Source: CBDCMJ01 sp965218875
GTDB taxonomy: Bacteria > Chloroflexota > Dehalococcoidia > Lucifugimonadales > UBA3495
DNA: 64,000 nucleotides
Assembly (NCBI GenBank): GCA_965218875.1
Contig: OZ244707.1
Span: 1,612,001-1,676,000, forward strand
Direction of reading: 5' to 3'
Shown here: in pieces, positions 16,400-24,212 of the stretch
Layout of the letters: each line of letters starts with the position of its first letter
How positions within the stretch are numbered: the first letter of the stretch is position 1
Made by a program: the position numbers and the translations under genes
The notes under the pieces: generated by a model
Databases searched by the model: none
What the model was told of the DNA's origin: nothing
The model's input: only the letters and a program-made list of their open reading frames with translations

Positions 16400-18034
16400 A
16401 TGGCGGGAAACGTCGAGGGGTCCATGGATGAACGGGGAGAGTACCGGACCCTGTCGGGTCTGGAGGTAAAGGGGCTTTACACCCAGGAAGACCTGACGGG
16501 CTTCGACCACGCGCGGGACCTGGGGGCGCCGGGGGAGTTTCCTTTTACCAGGGGTCCCTACCCCGATATGTACCGCGGCCGCCTGTGGACCCGGCGCCAG
16601 ATTGCCGGCTTTGGCACCGCAAGCGCGACCAACCAGCGCTACCGCTTCCTGCTGGAGCACGGCCAGACCGGCATCAGCACCGATTTCGACCACCCCACGC
16701 TGACCGGCTACGACTCGGATCACGAGCTGGCCGAGGGCGAGGTGGGCCGTCTGGGGGTGGCGGTGGATACGGTCCAGGATGTTCACGACCTGTTCGAGGG
16801 CATCGCCCTGGACGAGGTCAGCGTATCCCTGACCATCAACCACCCCGCCATCGCTATCCTGGGCATGTACCTGGCGGCGGCGCGAAAGCGCGGCACGCCC
16901 TGGTCGTCCCTAAGGGGCACGGTCCAGAACGACTCCCTCAAGGAGTTCCACGGCCAGAAGACCTTCGCCCTGGGACCGCAGCCGGCCCTCAAACTCACCA
17001 CCGATATAATCGAATTCTGCACCCGCAAAGCCCCGAGCTGGTACCCCGTGTCCATTTCCGGGTATCACACCCGGGAATCGGGGTCCAACGCCGTGCAGGA
17101 GTTGGGTTTCACCTTGGCCCAGGGCATGGCTTACGTGGAGTCTACGATGGACCGGGAACTGCCGGTGGACAGTTTCGCCCCTCGGCTGTCCTTCTTCTTC
17201 GGCTGTCACAACGATTTTTTCGAGGAGATTGCCAAGTTCCGGGCGGCCCGCAGGATGTGGGCCCGGATAATGAAGGACCGGTACGGCGCGGCCAAGCCCG
17301 AGTCGATGCGGATGAGGTTCCACACGCAGACCTTGGGGTCGACGCTGATGCGCCAGGACCCGCAGAACAACATAGTCCGCGGGTCGCTCCAGGCGCTGGC
17401 GGCGGTACTGGGCGGCACCCAGTCGCTGCACGTCAGCGGCTACGACGAAGCCTACGATATTCCCTCCGAAGAGGCTATGCGCGTGTCGCTGGCGACCCAG
17501 CTGATACTGTCCCACGAGTCGGGGGTGGCCGGCACCGCCGATCCCTTGGGGGGGTCCATGTTCCTGGAGTCTCTCACCAATTCCATGGAGGAAAAGGCCT
17601 GGGAGTACGTCAACAAGGTGGACGACCTTGGCGGCGGCTCTATGGTCAGGGGAATGCTACAGGCTATAGGAACGGGTTACATCGAGCAGGAAATCGCCGC
17701 GGCCTCCTACGAATACCAAATGCGCGTGGAGTCCAACCGGCAGGTGGTGGTGGGGCTGAACCAATACCAGTCCCAGGTCAAGCAGGACCTGGAGCTGTTC
17801 CACTTCGATCCCGAGGAGGAGGAGTGGCAGAGGGGCCGGCTGGCCGAGGCCAAAAGCGACAGGAGCGACAGCGACGTCCGGAGCGCGCTCCGCGCCGTGG
17901 GAGACGCGGCCCGGAGGAACGAGAACCTGATGCCCCTGGTCATCGAGGCGGTGGACGCCTGCGCCACCGAGGGCGAGATCATGGACACGCTGCGGGGGGT
18001 ATACGGTGAATACGTAGACCCGGGGGTGTATTAG
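16400..18034 (+). CDS. hcmA: 2-hydroxyisobutyryl-CoA mutase large subunit (B12-dependent acyl-CoA mutase)
   Basis: A 544-residue TIM-barrel subunit of the methylmalonyl-CoA mutase family, without the B12 domain, which is encoded separately next door. Family anchors are present: GTVQNDSLKEF, the catalytic His in SISGYHTRESG (H223), APRLSFFFG and QSLHVSGYDEA. The substrate-pocket residues differ from methylmalonyl-CoA mutase. Ile68 (TRRQIAGFG) replaces the usual Tyr, Asp95 (GISTDFDHPT) the usual Ala, and Gln186 (EFHGQKTF) the usual Arg. Spacings 68-95-186-223 equal 90-117-208 of the known 2-hydroxyisobutyryl-CoA mutase plus the conserved His. The predicted reaction interconverts 2-hydroxyisobutyryl-CoA and 3-hydroxybutyryl-CoA via adenosylcobalamin radicals. 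Substrate assignment is an inference from these residues. An in-frame ATG at 16424 is an alternative start. Confidence 0.85.
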   Translation: MAGNVEGSMDERGEYRTLSGLEVKGLYTQEDLTGFDHARDLGAPGEFPFTRGPYPDMYRGRLWTRRQIAGFGTASATNQRYRFLLEHGQTGISTDFDHPTLTGYDSDHELAEGEVGRLGVAVDTVQDVHDLFEGIALDEVSVSLTINHPAIAILGMYLAAARKRGTPWSSLRGTVQNDSLKEFHGQKTFALGPQPALKLTTDIIEFCTRKAPSWYPVSISGYHTRESGSNAVQELGFTLAQGMAYVESTMDRELPVDSFAPRLSFFFGCHNDFFEEIAKFRAARRMWARIMKDRYGAAKPESMRMRFHTQTLGSTLMRQDPQNNIVRGSLQALAAVLGGTQSLHVSGYDEAYDIPSEEAMRVSLATQLILSHESGVAGTADPLGGSMFLESLTNSMEEKAWEYVNKVDDLGGGSMVRGMLQAIGTGYIEQEIAAASYEYQMRVESNRQVVVGLNQYQSQVKQDLELFHFDPEEEEWQRGRLAEAKSDRSDSDVRSALRAVGDAARRNENLMPLVIEAVDACATEGEIMDTLRGVYGEYVDPGVY

Positions 18035-18151
18035 CGTGGCCTCCGGAAGTCTCGCGGTCCGTCCGCCTCCGGTACATCCCGACGCCGCTATGCACCGGAC
18101 CCCGAAGCCGAAGCGCCTTAGCTTCCCGGCCGGCACGGGCCCTGCCCGCGT

Positions 18152-18565
18152 ATGAGCACCCGCCCGCCCGGCGCCAACGTCAAAATCCTGCTGGCCAAGC
18201 TGGGGCTGGACGGCCACGACCGGGGCGTGAAGGTCATAGCCCGGGCCCTCCGAGACGCGGGCATGGAAGTGGTGTACCTGGGCATGCGGGTTACTCCGGA
18301 CCAGGTGGCCGCGGCGGCCCTGCAAGAGGACGTGGACGTGGTCGGAATCAGCATTCTCTCCGGGGCCCACATGCGCTTGATTCCCCGCCTGGCCCAGGCC
18401 CTAGAGCAGAGGGGAGTCAACGACGCGCTTCTGCTGGTGGGGGGCACTATTCCCGAGGAGGACGTGGCGCCGTTGGAAGAGATGGGCGTCCACGGCGTCT
18501 TTCCCGTGGGGACCTTCACCCAAACCATGATAGATTTCATCGAATCCCGGGTTGGGTCACCCTGA
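18152..18565 (+). CDS. hcmB: 2-hydroxyisobutyryl-CoA mutase small subunit (cobalamin-binding)
   Basis: A 137-residue B12-binding domain protein. The DxHxxG motif that carries the cobalt-ligating histidine is D20-G-H22-D-R-G25 (LGLDGHDRGVKV); GISILSGAH gives the Ser of the SxL motif and LLLVGGTIPEED the GG motif. The size and opening (VKILLAKLGLDGHDRG) match small subunits of isobutyryl- and hydroxyisobutyryl-CoA mutases. It follows the large subunit by 117 bases on the same strand and completes the heteromeric enzyme. No MeaB/MeaH-type GTPase chaperone is adjacent. Confidence 0.9.
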   Translation: MSTRPPGANVKILLAKLGLDGHDRGVKVIARALRDAGMEVVYLGMRVTPDQVAAAALQEDVDVVGISILSGAHMRLIPRLAQALEQRGVNDALLLVGGTIPEEDVAPLEEMGVHGVFPVGTFTQTMIDFIESRVGSP

Positions 18566-18681
18566 CGCCGCCTGCCCGGTACGGGTCCCCGGATCCCCGG
18601 CCATTCGCCGTCGCGACCCCAATCCGCCCGGACGCGGCCGGCAGCACTCGCAAAGCAGCAACCCCGGAGGGCGCCTGAGCC

Positions 18682-20082
18682 ATGGAGTGGCCTCCAGTCT
18701 ATCCCCGGAGCTACCTGCCTCCGCACGACGCCGAGTACTGGGACGCGGACCTGGAAACCATGCCCCCGGAGCGGCGGGACGGCCTCATCCTGGAGAAGCT
18801 GAGGCATCAGCTGCGCCATGTGTACGAGAATTCGGGATTCTACCGGGAGTTCTACCGGAACGCGCCGGTTGACCCCGCCAACATCGGCAGCCTGGAGGAG
18901 TTTTCCCAGCTACCCATCCTGACCAAGGAGCACATACGGCAAGAACAGGTGCAGCACCCGCCTTACGGCCGCTTCCTCTGCATTCCTGAGGAGCAGGTCT
19001 TTCGCGTCCACGGCACCTCCGGGACCACGGGCCGGCCCACGGTGTTCGGCATCGGTCAGGGTGACTGGGACCGCATCGCCGAAGCCCACGCCCGCATTCT
19101 CTGGGCTTCCGGATTGCGCCCCCGGGACACGGTCATGGTGGCGGCGGTGTTCAGCCTGTACATCGGCAGTTGGGGGGCGCTGGTGGGCGCCGAGAGGTTG
19201 GGAGCGGCTTGCTTTCCCTTCGGCGGCGGCGCCCCGGGGCAGACGGAGCGGGCGGCCGAGTGGGCGGCGATGATCAGGCCCGACGCGTTGTACGCCACGC
19301 CATCGTACGCGTTGTACCTGGCCGAGGTGGCCAGGGAGATGGGACTCGACCCCCGGGAAGACTTCAATTTCCGCTTCATGTTCTTTTCCGGCGAGCCGGG
19401 TGCCAGCGTGCCCTCCACCCGCAGGCAGATAGAGGACACTTTTGGCTGCTACGTGGTCGACATGGGCAGCATGGCGGAGATGACCCCCTGGATGACCAAC
19501 GCCGGGTGCCGCCACCTCAGCCGGGGCATGCACCTATGGATGGACCTGGTCTACACAGAGATGGTCGACGCCGCCTCCCACCAGCCCGTGCCCCTGGGGG
19601 GCGAGGGAGTCCCGGTGTATACCCACCTGGAGCGCACGTCGCAGCCCATGGTCCGGTATTGGTCCGGGGACATCGCCCGGTGGGACATGGTGGACTGCCC
19701 CTGCGGGCGCACCTACCCCACGCTGCCGCTGGGGATATACGGGCGGACCGACGACATGATGATCGTGCGGGGCCAGAACGTGTTTCCGTCCCGCATCGAG
19801 GACATCCTGCGGGGTATGGCCGAATTCGGCGGAGAGTTTCGCCTGGTCCTCGACCGGGAGCCGGGACAGTTGGACCGCCTCACCGTGCAGACGGAAGTCG
19901 ACGCCGGGTCCTACCTGACGATTGAGCGCGACCCCGGCGCCCTGGAGCCCCTGCGGGAGCGGATTGCGGCCGAGCTGCGGAGGGCTATAGGGGTAGGGGT
20001 CGCCGTGGAGCTGAAACCGGCCGGCGAGTTCGAGCGCACCCAGTTCAAGGCCAGGCGGGTCATAGACCGCAGGGCGTCGTGA
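18682..20082 (+). CDS. PaaK-like acyl-CoA ligase (candidate 2-hydroxyisobutyrate-CoA ligase)
   Basis: A 466-residue adenylate-forming enzyme of the phenylacetate-CoA ligase type. HGTSGTTGRPTVFGIG is the phosphate-binding loop; YATPSYALYLAEVA, FFSGEPGASVPSTRR and MGSMAEMTP are family blocks; YGRTDDMMIVRGQNVFPSRI is the hinge to the C-terminal lid. It activates a carboxylic acid with ATP and CoA. PaaK proteins usually act on aryl acids, but the known 2-hydroxyisobutyrate ligase also belongs to this class, as far as I recall. Its place directly after the mutase genes makes that the leading substrate candidate; otherwise it is a phenylacetate-type ligase. GGAGGG lies about 12 bases before the ATG. 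Confidence 0.85.
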   Translation: MEWPPVYPRSYLPPHDAEYWDADLETMPPERRDGLILEKLRHQLRHVYENSGFYREFYRNAPVDPANIGSLEEFSQLPILTKEHIRQEQVQHPPYGRFLCIPEEQVFRVHGTSGTTGRPTVFGIGQGDWDRIAEAHARILWASGLRPRDTVMVAAVFSLYIGSWGALVGAERLGAACFPFGGGAPGQTERAAEWAAMIRPDALYATPSYALYLAEVAREMGLDPREDFNFRFMFFSGEPGASVPSTRRQIEDTFGCYVVDMGSMAEMTPWMTNAGCRHLSRGMHLWMDLVYTEMVDAASHQPVPLGGEGVPVYTHLERTSQPMVRYWSGDIARWDMVDCPCGRTYPTLPLGIYGRTDDMMIVRGQNVFPSRIEDILRGMAEFGGEFRLVLDREPGQLDRLTVQTEVDAGSYLTIERDPGALEPLRERIAAELRRAIGVGVAVELKPAGEFERTQFKARRVIDRRAS

Positions 20083-20158
20083 CTGGGAGTTACGCCCGCT
20101 TGACTGGGGCAGCGCGGGGGGCCTTCATGGCGAGATATTTCAAAGCGGAGGTGCTTTT

Positions 20159-20575
20159 ATGGCATCGTTGACACTGGCGGAAGCCGAAACAATCCTGGCT
20201 GCAGCCAAGGCCAAGGTGATGGAGATGGGCGCCAAGATGAGCGTGTCGGTGGTCGACCCCAGGGGGGACCTGCTGACCATGTTTCGGACCGACGGGGCGT
20301 CGTGGCGCACGCCGCCCATATCCCGGGCCAAGGCCGTGGCGGCGGCCTGCTTCGGGCGCTCCAGCGCCGACTTGGTGGAGAACGCCCAGGCCCCGGTCTT
20401 CCGAGGGCTCATGGCCATGGAGGGAGGGCACATGATCCCCGGCCAGGGAGCGCTTCCCGTCTTCCGCGGGTCGGAACTGGTCGGTGCGGTGGGCGGCAGC
20501 GGCGGCACCAGCCAGGAGGATGAGGACGCGGCCCGGGCGGGCATCGAGGCGGCAGGACTCTCGGCCTCGGCGTAG
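20159..20575 (+). CDS. GlcG/HbpS-like (DUF336) protein
   Basis: A 138-residue DUF336 protein. SLTLAEAETILAAAKAKVME and MSVSVVDPRGDLLTMFRTDG are the family start; RAKAVAAACFGRSSADL and GGGLPV-like PGQGALPVFRGSELVGAVGG follow, with a final SGGTSQEDEDAARAGIEA. Relatives bind heme (HbpS) or are subunits of diol/glycerol dehydratase-reactivation-like or glycolate systems (GlcG), and many are unassigned. GGAGGTG precedes ATG 20159. It is 76 bases after the CoA ligase and ends the mutase operon. A link to B12 enzyme maintenance is possible but unproven. Confidence 0.82.
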   Translation: MASLTLAEAETILAAAKAKVMEMGAKMSVSVVDPRGDLLTMFRTDGASWRTPPISRAKAVAAACFGRSSADLVENAQAPVFRGLMAMEGGHMIPGQGALPVFRGSELVGAVGGSGGTSQEDEDAARAGIEAAGLSASA

Positions 20576-20761
20576 TCCCGACTACGCCGCGCGGCACGGT
20601 TGCTTGGGCGAAATGGGCAACTAGCTGGGCCCGGGGAATTGCTGGGTGAACATTGAGGCCGATTAGCGGGGTCGCACGTTAGAAGCAAACGGGACCCTCC
20701 GAAATGGCACTCATGACGCCATAAAGGGCCTCAGAGGTTTATCCCAGGCCCCCCCGTGGGA

Positions 20762-23700
20762 CTAATTCTTAACTGGACCCACAACCGGACCCAGAAGCTC
20801 CTCTGCCGCTTCCGCCGCGTCCCCCATGGCCCGGGGCAGGTCTTCCAGCGTCACTTCCTGGCGGGGTTGGAGGTAAAGGAAGACCACCTCCTTGACCGGC
20901 TTGCCGGTGGCTTTTCCAATGGCGTAGGCATAGGCGCCCCCCTGCAGGCGGTAGCGCGCCACGGCCTCCCCGGCTTCCTCGGCGGCCAAGCTATCGGTCT
21001 TGTAGTCGACCACTACCAGACCGTCGGCCTCCTCGAACAGCAGGTCGATGAAGCCGTGTAGGGAGCCGCCGCCGACGGGGATTGCGACAGAGACCTCCCG
21101 CCAGAACCGCCCGGAGGCCACGGCCCGCCGGACGATTCCGCTGTCCACGGCGGACCGGGCCAGGCGCGAGATCTCGCCCTCCCGGCCGGGGATGCCCTCG
21201 GCCACGGCCTGGGCCCGGGCCCGGTCTTCGAGGCTATCGCCGGTGGCCAGATCGATGGACTGTAGGACGGCGTGGACCGCCCGGCCCACTGAGGTGCCGG
21301 CCCTTCCCCGCCGCCAGGGTTCGGCGCTCTCCTGTTCCGGCTTTTCCTCTTCCGTGGGGTCCCGCAGGGAGGTAGCGGCGGCGAAGGAAGGCCGGGCCAG
21401 CGCAGCCACCAGGTCCGCCCGCTCCCGCTCCCAGCGGTCCCGGGCCTCGACGGAATGTTCGGCAGAGGCTGCCGCCGCCCGGGCCTCATCGCCCTCCTCG
21501 TCATCCGTGTCGGCCGGCAGGGGCGGCTGCAACAGGGTGACCGGCTCCCAAAAGTGGGGACTGCCGGCCAGGTGGCCGGAGATGGCGGCGGCGGGAGTGT
21601 TCTCGCCCCGGGTGCCGGAGGACCGGCGGAGGCTGAGCACCAGGTGGTCGCGGGCGCGGGTGGCGGCCACGTACATCAGGCGCACTTCCTCAGCGTCGTA
21701 CATCAGGTCTTCCCTGGCCTTCAGTTCCTCGTACTCGGGGGTGCTGAAACGATTGTTTTGCGGCCCGACCCCGACGCCTACCGAGCTACTGCGCCGGTCG
21801 AAGATAGCGGACTGGCCGCGGCGGTTGCGCCGGGAGTTGATGCCGGTCAGGATGACCACCGGAAACTCCAGCCCCTTGGCCGCGTGGGTAGTCATTACCC
21901 GTACCGATTCCTCGTCCGATTCGGGCACGGGTGATTCGGTGACCCGGGCTCTCTCGGCTATTTGGTCTTCCACCCACTGCACGAAGGCTCGGAGGGAGCT
22001 GCCCCCGGCGGCGGCGAACTGCCAGGCCCGTTCCACCATGAAGCGGTAGCGGCGCCACTGCTCCCGCATCCGGGGATGGCCGGAAGACGCCTCCATCAGG
22101 CCCCGTTCCCGGACGAACCGATCAATGAGGACGCCGGTGGACTCCCAGAGGCGATGGTCGTGGAACCGGCGCAGTACGTCCAGGGCCTCGGCCACCGGGC
22201 CGCCCCCGTTGCCCGACGATTCCGACAGGCTATCGAACCGGCCCCCGGCGTCATGGTGGCGGAACAACTCCACGTCGCTGCAGCCGAAGGCCGTCGACCG
22301 CAACGCCGCCACTGTGGCCACCTGGTCCCCCGGGCCGTCGATGGCCTTGAGGCAATTCAGCAAGTCGCGGATTTCCTGGGTCTCGAAGATGAGGGACGCG
22401 CTCTCCAGGCGGTAGGGGATGTTCCGGGCTTCCAGGGCGCGTTCCAGGGCCGGCAGCGCCGTGCGGGCCGGCATCAGGATGCAGGTGTCGGAATAGGTGA
22501 CGGGCTTGTAGGTCTCCTTGCCTCTTTCCTCGGTAACTTCCCGGTCCAGCGTCTGCCACTGGTCGGCGACGATTTGCTCCAGCAGGACGGCGATGTCCTC
22601 GGCCTCCTGCCGCCGGATGTTGTCCATCCCGCCCTCAACCGCCTCGTCGGACAGCGCCCAAACCCTGGGACCCAGGGGATGTTCCGTATCGGACCGCCAA
22701 CGCGGGGTCATCGCTTCGTAATTGGCCTGGACGTAACCGGCGCCGTCGCTTGCTCCCTTGCCGGCCATCCAGAGCTCGAAGACGTGGTTGACCCAGTCGG
22801 TGATGGGCTGCTGGGACCGAAAGTTCTGCACCAGGCTGACGGTCCGGCCCCCGGCCTGCTCCATCCGCTGCTGCAAGCGGCGCATCTGCTCCACGTCGGC
22901 GCGGCGGAAGCGGTAGATCGACTGCTTGGGGTCGCCGACGACGAACAATTTGCCCCTTTCCGGGCGTATGCTATCCCAGGTGGTGGGGCGGGACTCCGAC
23001 GGGTGGCGATCCGGGGCGTCTTCCGCCAGGAACATGGCGATTTCGGCCTGGATGGGGTCGGTGTCCTGGGACTCGTCAATCAGCAGGTGGCGGAAGCGGC
23101 GGCGGAAGTGGTCGCGCGCCTCCAGCCGGTCCCGCAGCATATCCCGGGCCCAGACCAGCAGGTCGTGGAACTCGGCCCGGCCCTCGCCCCGCCGCTGTTT
23201 CGCATAGTCCAGGGCGAATCGCCGCAGCCCCCCTAGGACCGGGGACAGGGAGTACCGGCGAGCGGCCTCAATTTCCTCCGAGCCGATGGCGTTCAGGTCA
23301 CTGAGCAGGTCCTTCAGGGCCTTGCACGCGTTGATCCCCGTTACCGAGTCGGTTTCCCAGTCGGACTGCCGGCCCCGGCCGCAGCTCAGAGGCAAGACCC
23401 GTCGCAGCAACCGAAAGTAAGAAATCGACCCGGGCCCGGCCTCGACCAGCCGGCGGAGGGCGCCTCTCTTGCCCTGGACGTGGCTAAACAACGGGTCCTC
23501 GGCTCCCAGCCGGGCAAAGCCGCACAGGCGTTCCGCCTCCGGCCAGCGGGCCGGCAAGGTTCCGGCGGCGTCGCTATTGGGCTGCGGACCCGGGTCGAAG
23601 TCGGCGTCCTTCAGGTCGGTGTAGTTCTCATGGAAGGCAAGTGCCACGTCCTTGAGTTGCTCCAAGGTCAACCCCAGGGTCAGGGCCAAGGCCAGGTGGG

Positions 23701-24211
23701 GAGCCAGGGGAGAGGCCTCTTTCAGGGCGTCGTCAAGCCAGGCTTCCCAGGCCTCGTTGAACCTTATCCCGGCGGCAATTTCGTCGGTGGTCTCGAATCC
23801 GGGTGGGAGTCCCGCTTCCAGGGGGCGCTCGTGAAGCAGCAGGGCGGCAAAGGAATGAAGAGTGCGGATGGTGGCCTGGTCGAGGTCGGCGATGCCCCTC
23901 AGGCAGCGTTCCCGTCGCCCATCGTCCGCCGTGTCGTCAACCTCCTCTTCCAGCCTCTCGCGGATGCGGTGGCGGAGCTCGGCGGCGGCGGCCTCGGTGA
24001 AGGTTATGGCGGCGATGCGGTCCAGGGTGGCCCGGCCCCCGGCGACCAGGTTCACCGCCCGCGCCACCAGGCTGTGAGTCTTGCCAGTGCCGGCGCTGGC
24101 CTCGACGAAGAGGGTCTCGTCCAGCTGCTTTTCGATGACCTCGCGGGCGGCATGGTCGCTGGGCAGGAACCGGCCTTCCGGGGTGACACCGGTGGCGGGA
24201 TGCCGGGCCAT
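20762..24211 (-). CDS. addA: AddA-like UvrD-family helicase/exonuclease
   Basis: A 1149-residue superfamily 1A helicase fused to a RecB nuclease domain. Walker A is ASAGTGKT at 38-45, followed by IAAITFTEAAAAELRHRI (motif Ia), LLIDESQDTDPIQ (motif II), VGDPKQSIYRFRRAD (III), VMTTHAAKGLEFPVVIL (V) and MYVAATRARDHLVLS (VI). The C-terminal PD-(D/E)XK nuclease shows GFIDLLFEEADG, VVDYKTDS and RLQGGAYAYAI. I chose ATG 24211, which has GGAGGGG just upstream; the frame extends to 24256 inside addB. Start and addB stop are one base apart, so they are translationally coupled. With AddB it processes double-strand breaks for recombination. Confidence 0.92.
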   Translation of the reverse strand: MARHPATGVTPEGRFLPSDHAAREVIEKQLDETLFVEASAGTGKTHSLVARAVNLVAGGRATLDRIAAITFTEAAAAELRHRIRERLEEEVDDTADDGRRERCLRGIADLDQATIRTLHSFAALLLHERPLEAGLPPGFETTDEIAAGIRFNEAWEAWLDDALKEASPLAPHLALALTLGLTLEQLKDVALAFHENYTDLKDADFDPGPQPNSDAAGTLPARWPEAERLCGFARLGAEDPLFSHVQGKRGALRRLVEAGPGSISYFRLLRRVLPLSCGRGRQSDWETDSVTGINACKALKDLLSDLNAIGSEEIEAARRYSLSPVLGGLRRFALDYAKQRRGEGRAEFHDLLVWARDMLRDRLEARDHFRRRFRHLLIDESQDTDPIQAEIAMFLAEDAPDRHPSESRPTTWDSIRPERGKLFVVGDPKQSIYRFRRADVEQMRRLQQRMEQAGGRTVSLVQNFRSQQPITDWVNHVFELWMAGKGASDGAGYVQANYEAMTPRWRSDTEHPLGPRVWALSDEAVEGGMDNIRRQEAEDIAVLLEQIVADQWQTLDREVTEERGKETYKPVTYSDTCILMPARTALPALERALEARNIPYRLESASLIFETQEIRDLLNCLKAIDGPGDQVATVAALRSTAFGCSDVELFRHHDAGGRFDSLSESSGNGGGPVAEALDVLRRFHDHRLWESTGVLIDRFVRERGLMEASSGHPRMREQWRRYRFMVERAWQFAAAGGSSLRAFVQWVEDQIAERARVTESPVPESDEESVRVMTTHAAKGLEFPVVILTGINSRRNRRGQSAIFDRRSSSVGVGVGPQNNRFSTPEYEELKAREDLMYDAEEVRLMYVAATRARDHLVLSLRRSSGTRGENTPAAAISGHLAGSPHFWEPVTLLQPPLPADTDDEEGDEARAAAASAEHSVEARDRWERERADLVAALARPSFAAATSLRDPTEEEKPEQESAEPWRRGRAGTSVGRAVHAVLQSIDLATGDSLEDRARAQAVAEGIPGREGEISRLARSAVDSGIVRRAVASGRFWREVSVAIPVGGGSLHGFIDLLFEEADGLVVVDYKTDSLAAEEAGEAVARYRLQGGAYAYAIGKATGKPVKEVVFLYLQPRQEVTLEDLPRAMGDAAEAAEELLGPVVGPVKN

Positions 24212-24212
24212 G

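Noticed and set aside
16585..18009. 474-codon frame on the same strand as hcmA
   Set aside because: A GC-rich shadow frame: Gly/Arg/Pro-rich, no family resemblance, and fully overlapping the mutase.
16400..18034. Annotation as methylmalonyl-CoA mutase
   Set aside because: The Tyr/Ala/Arg pocket residues expected for that substrate are replaced by Ile/Asp/Gln at the corresponding positions.
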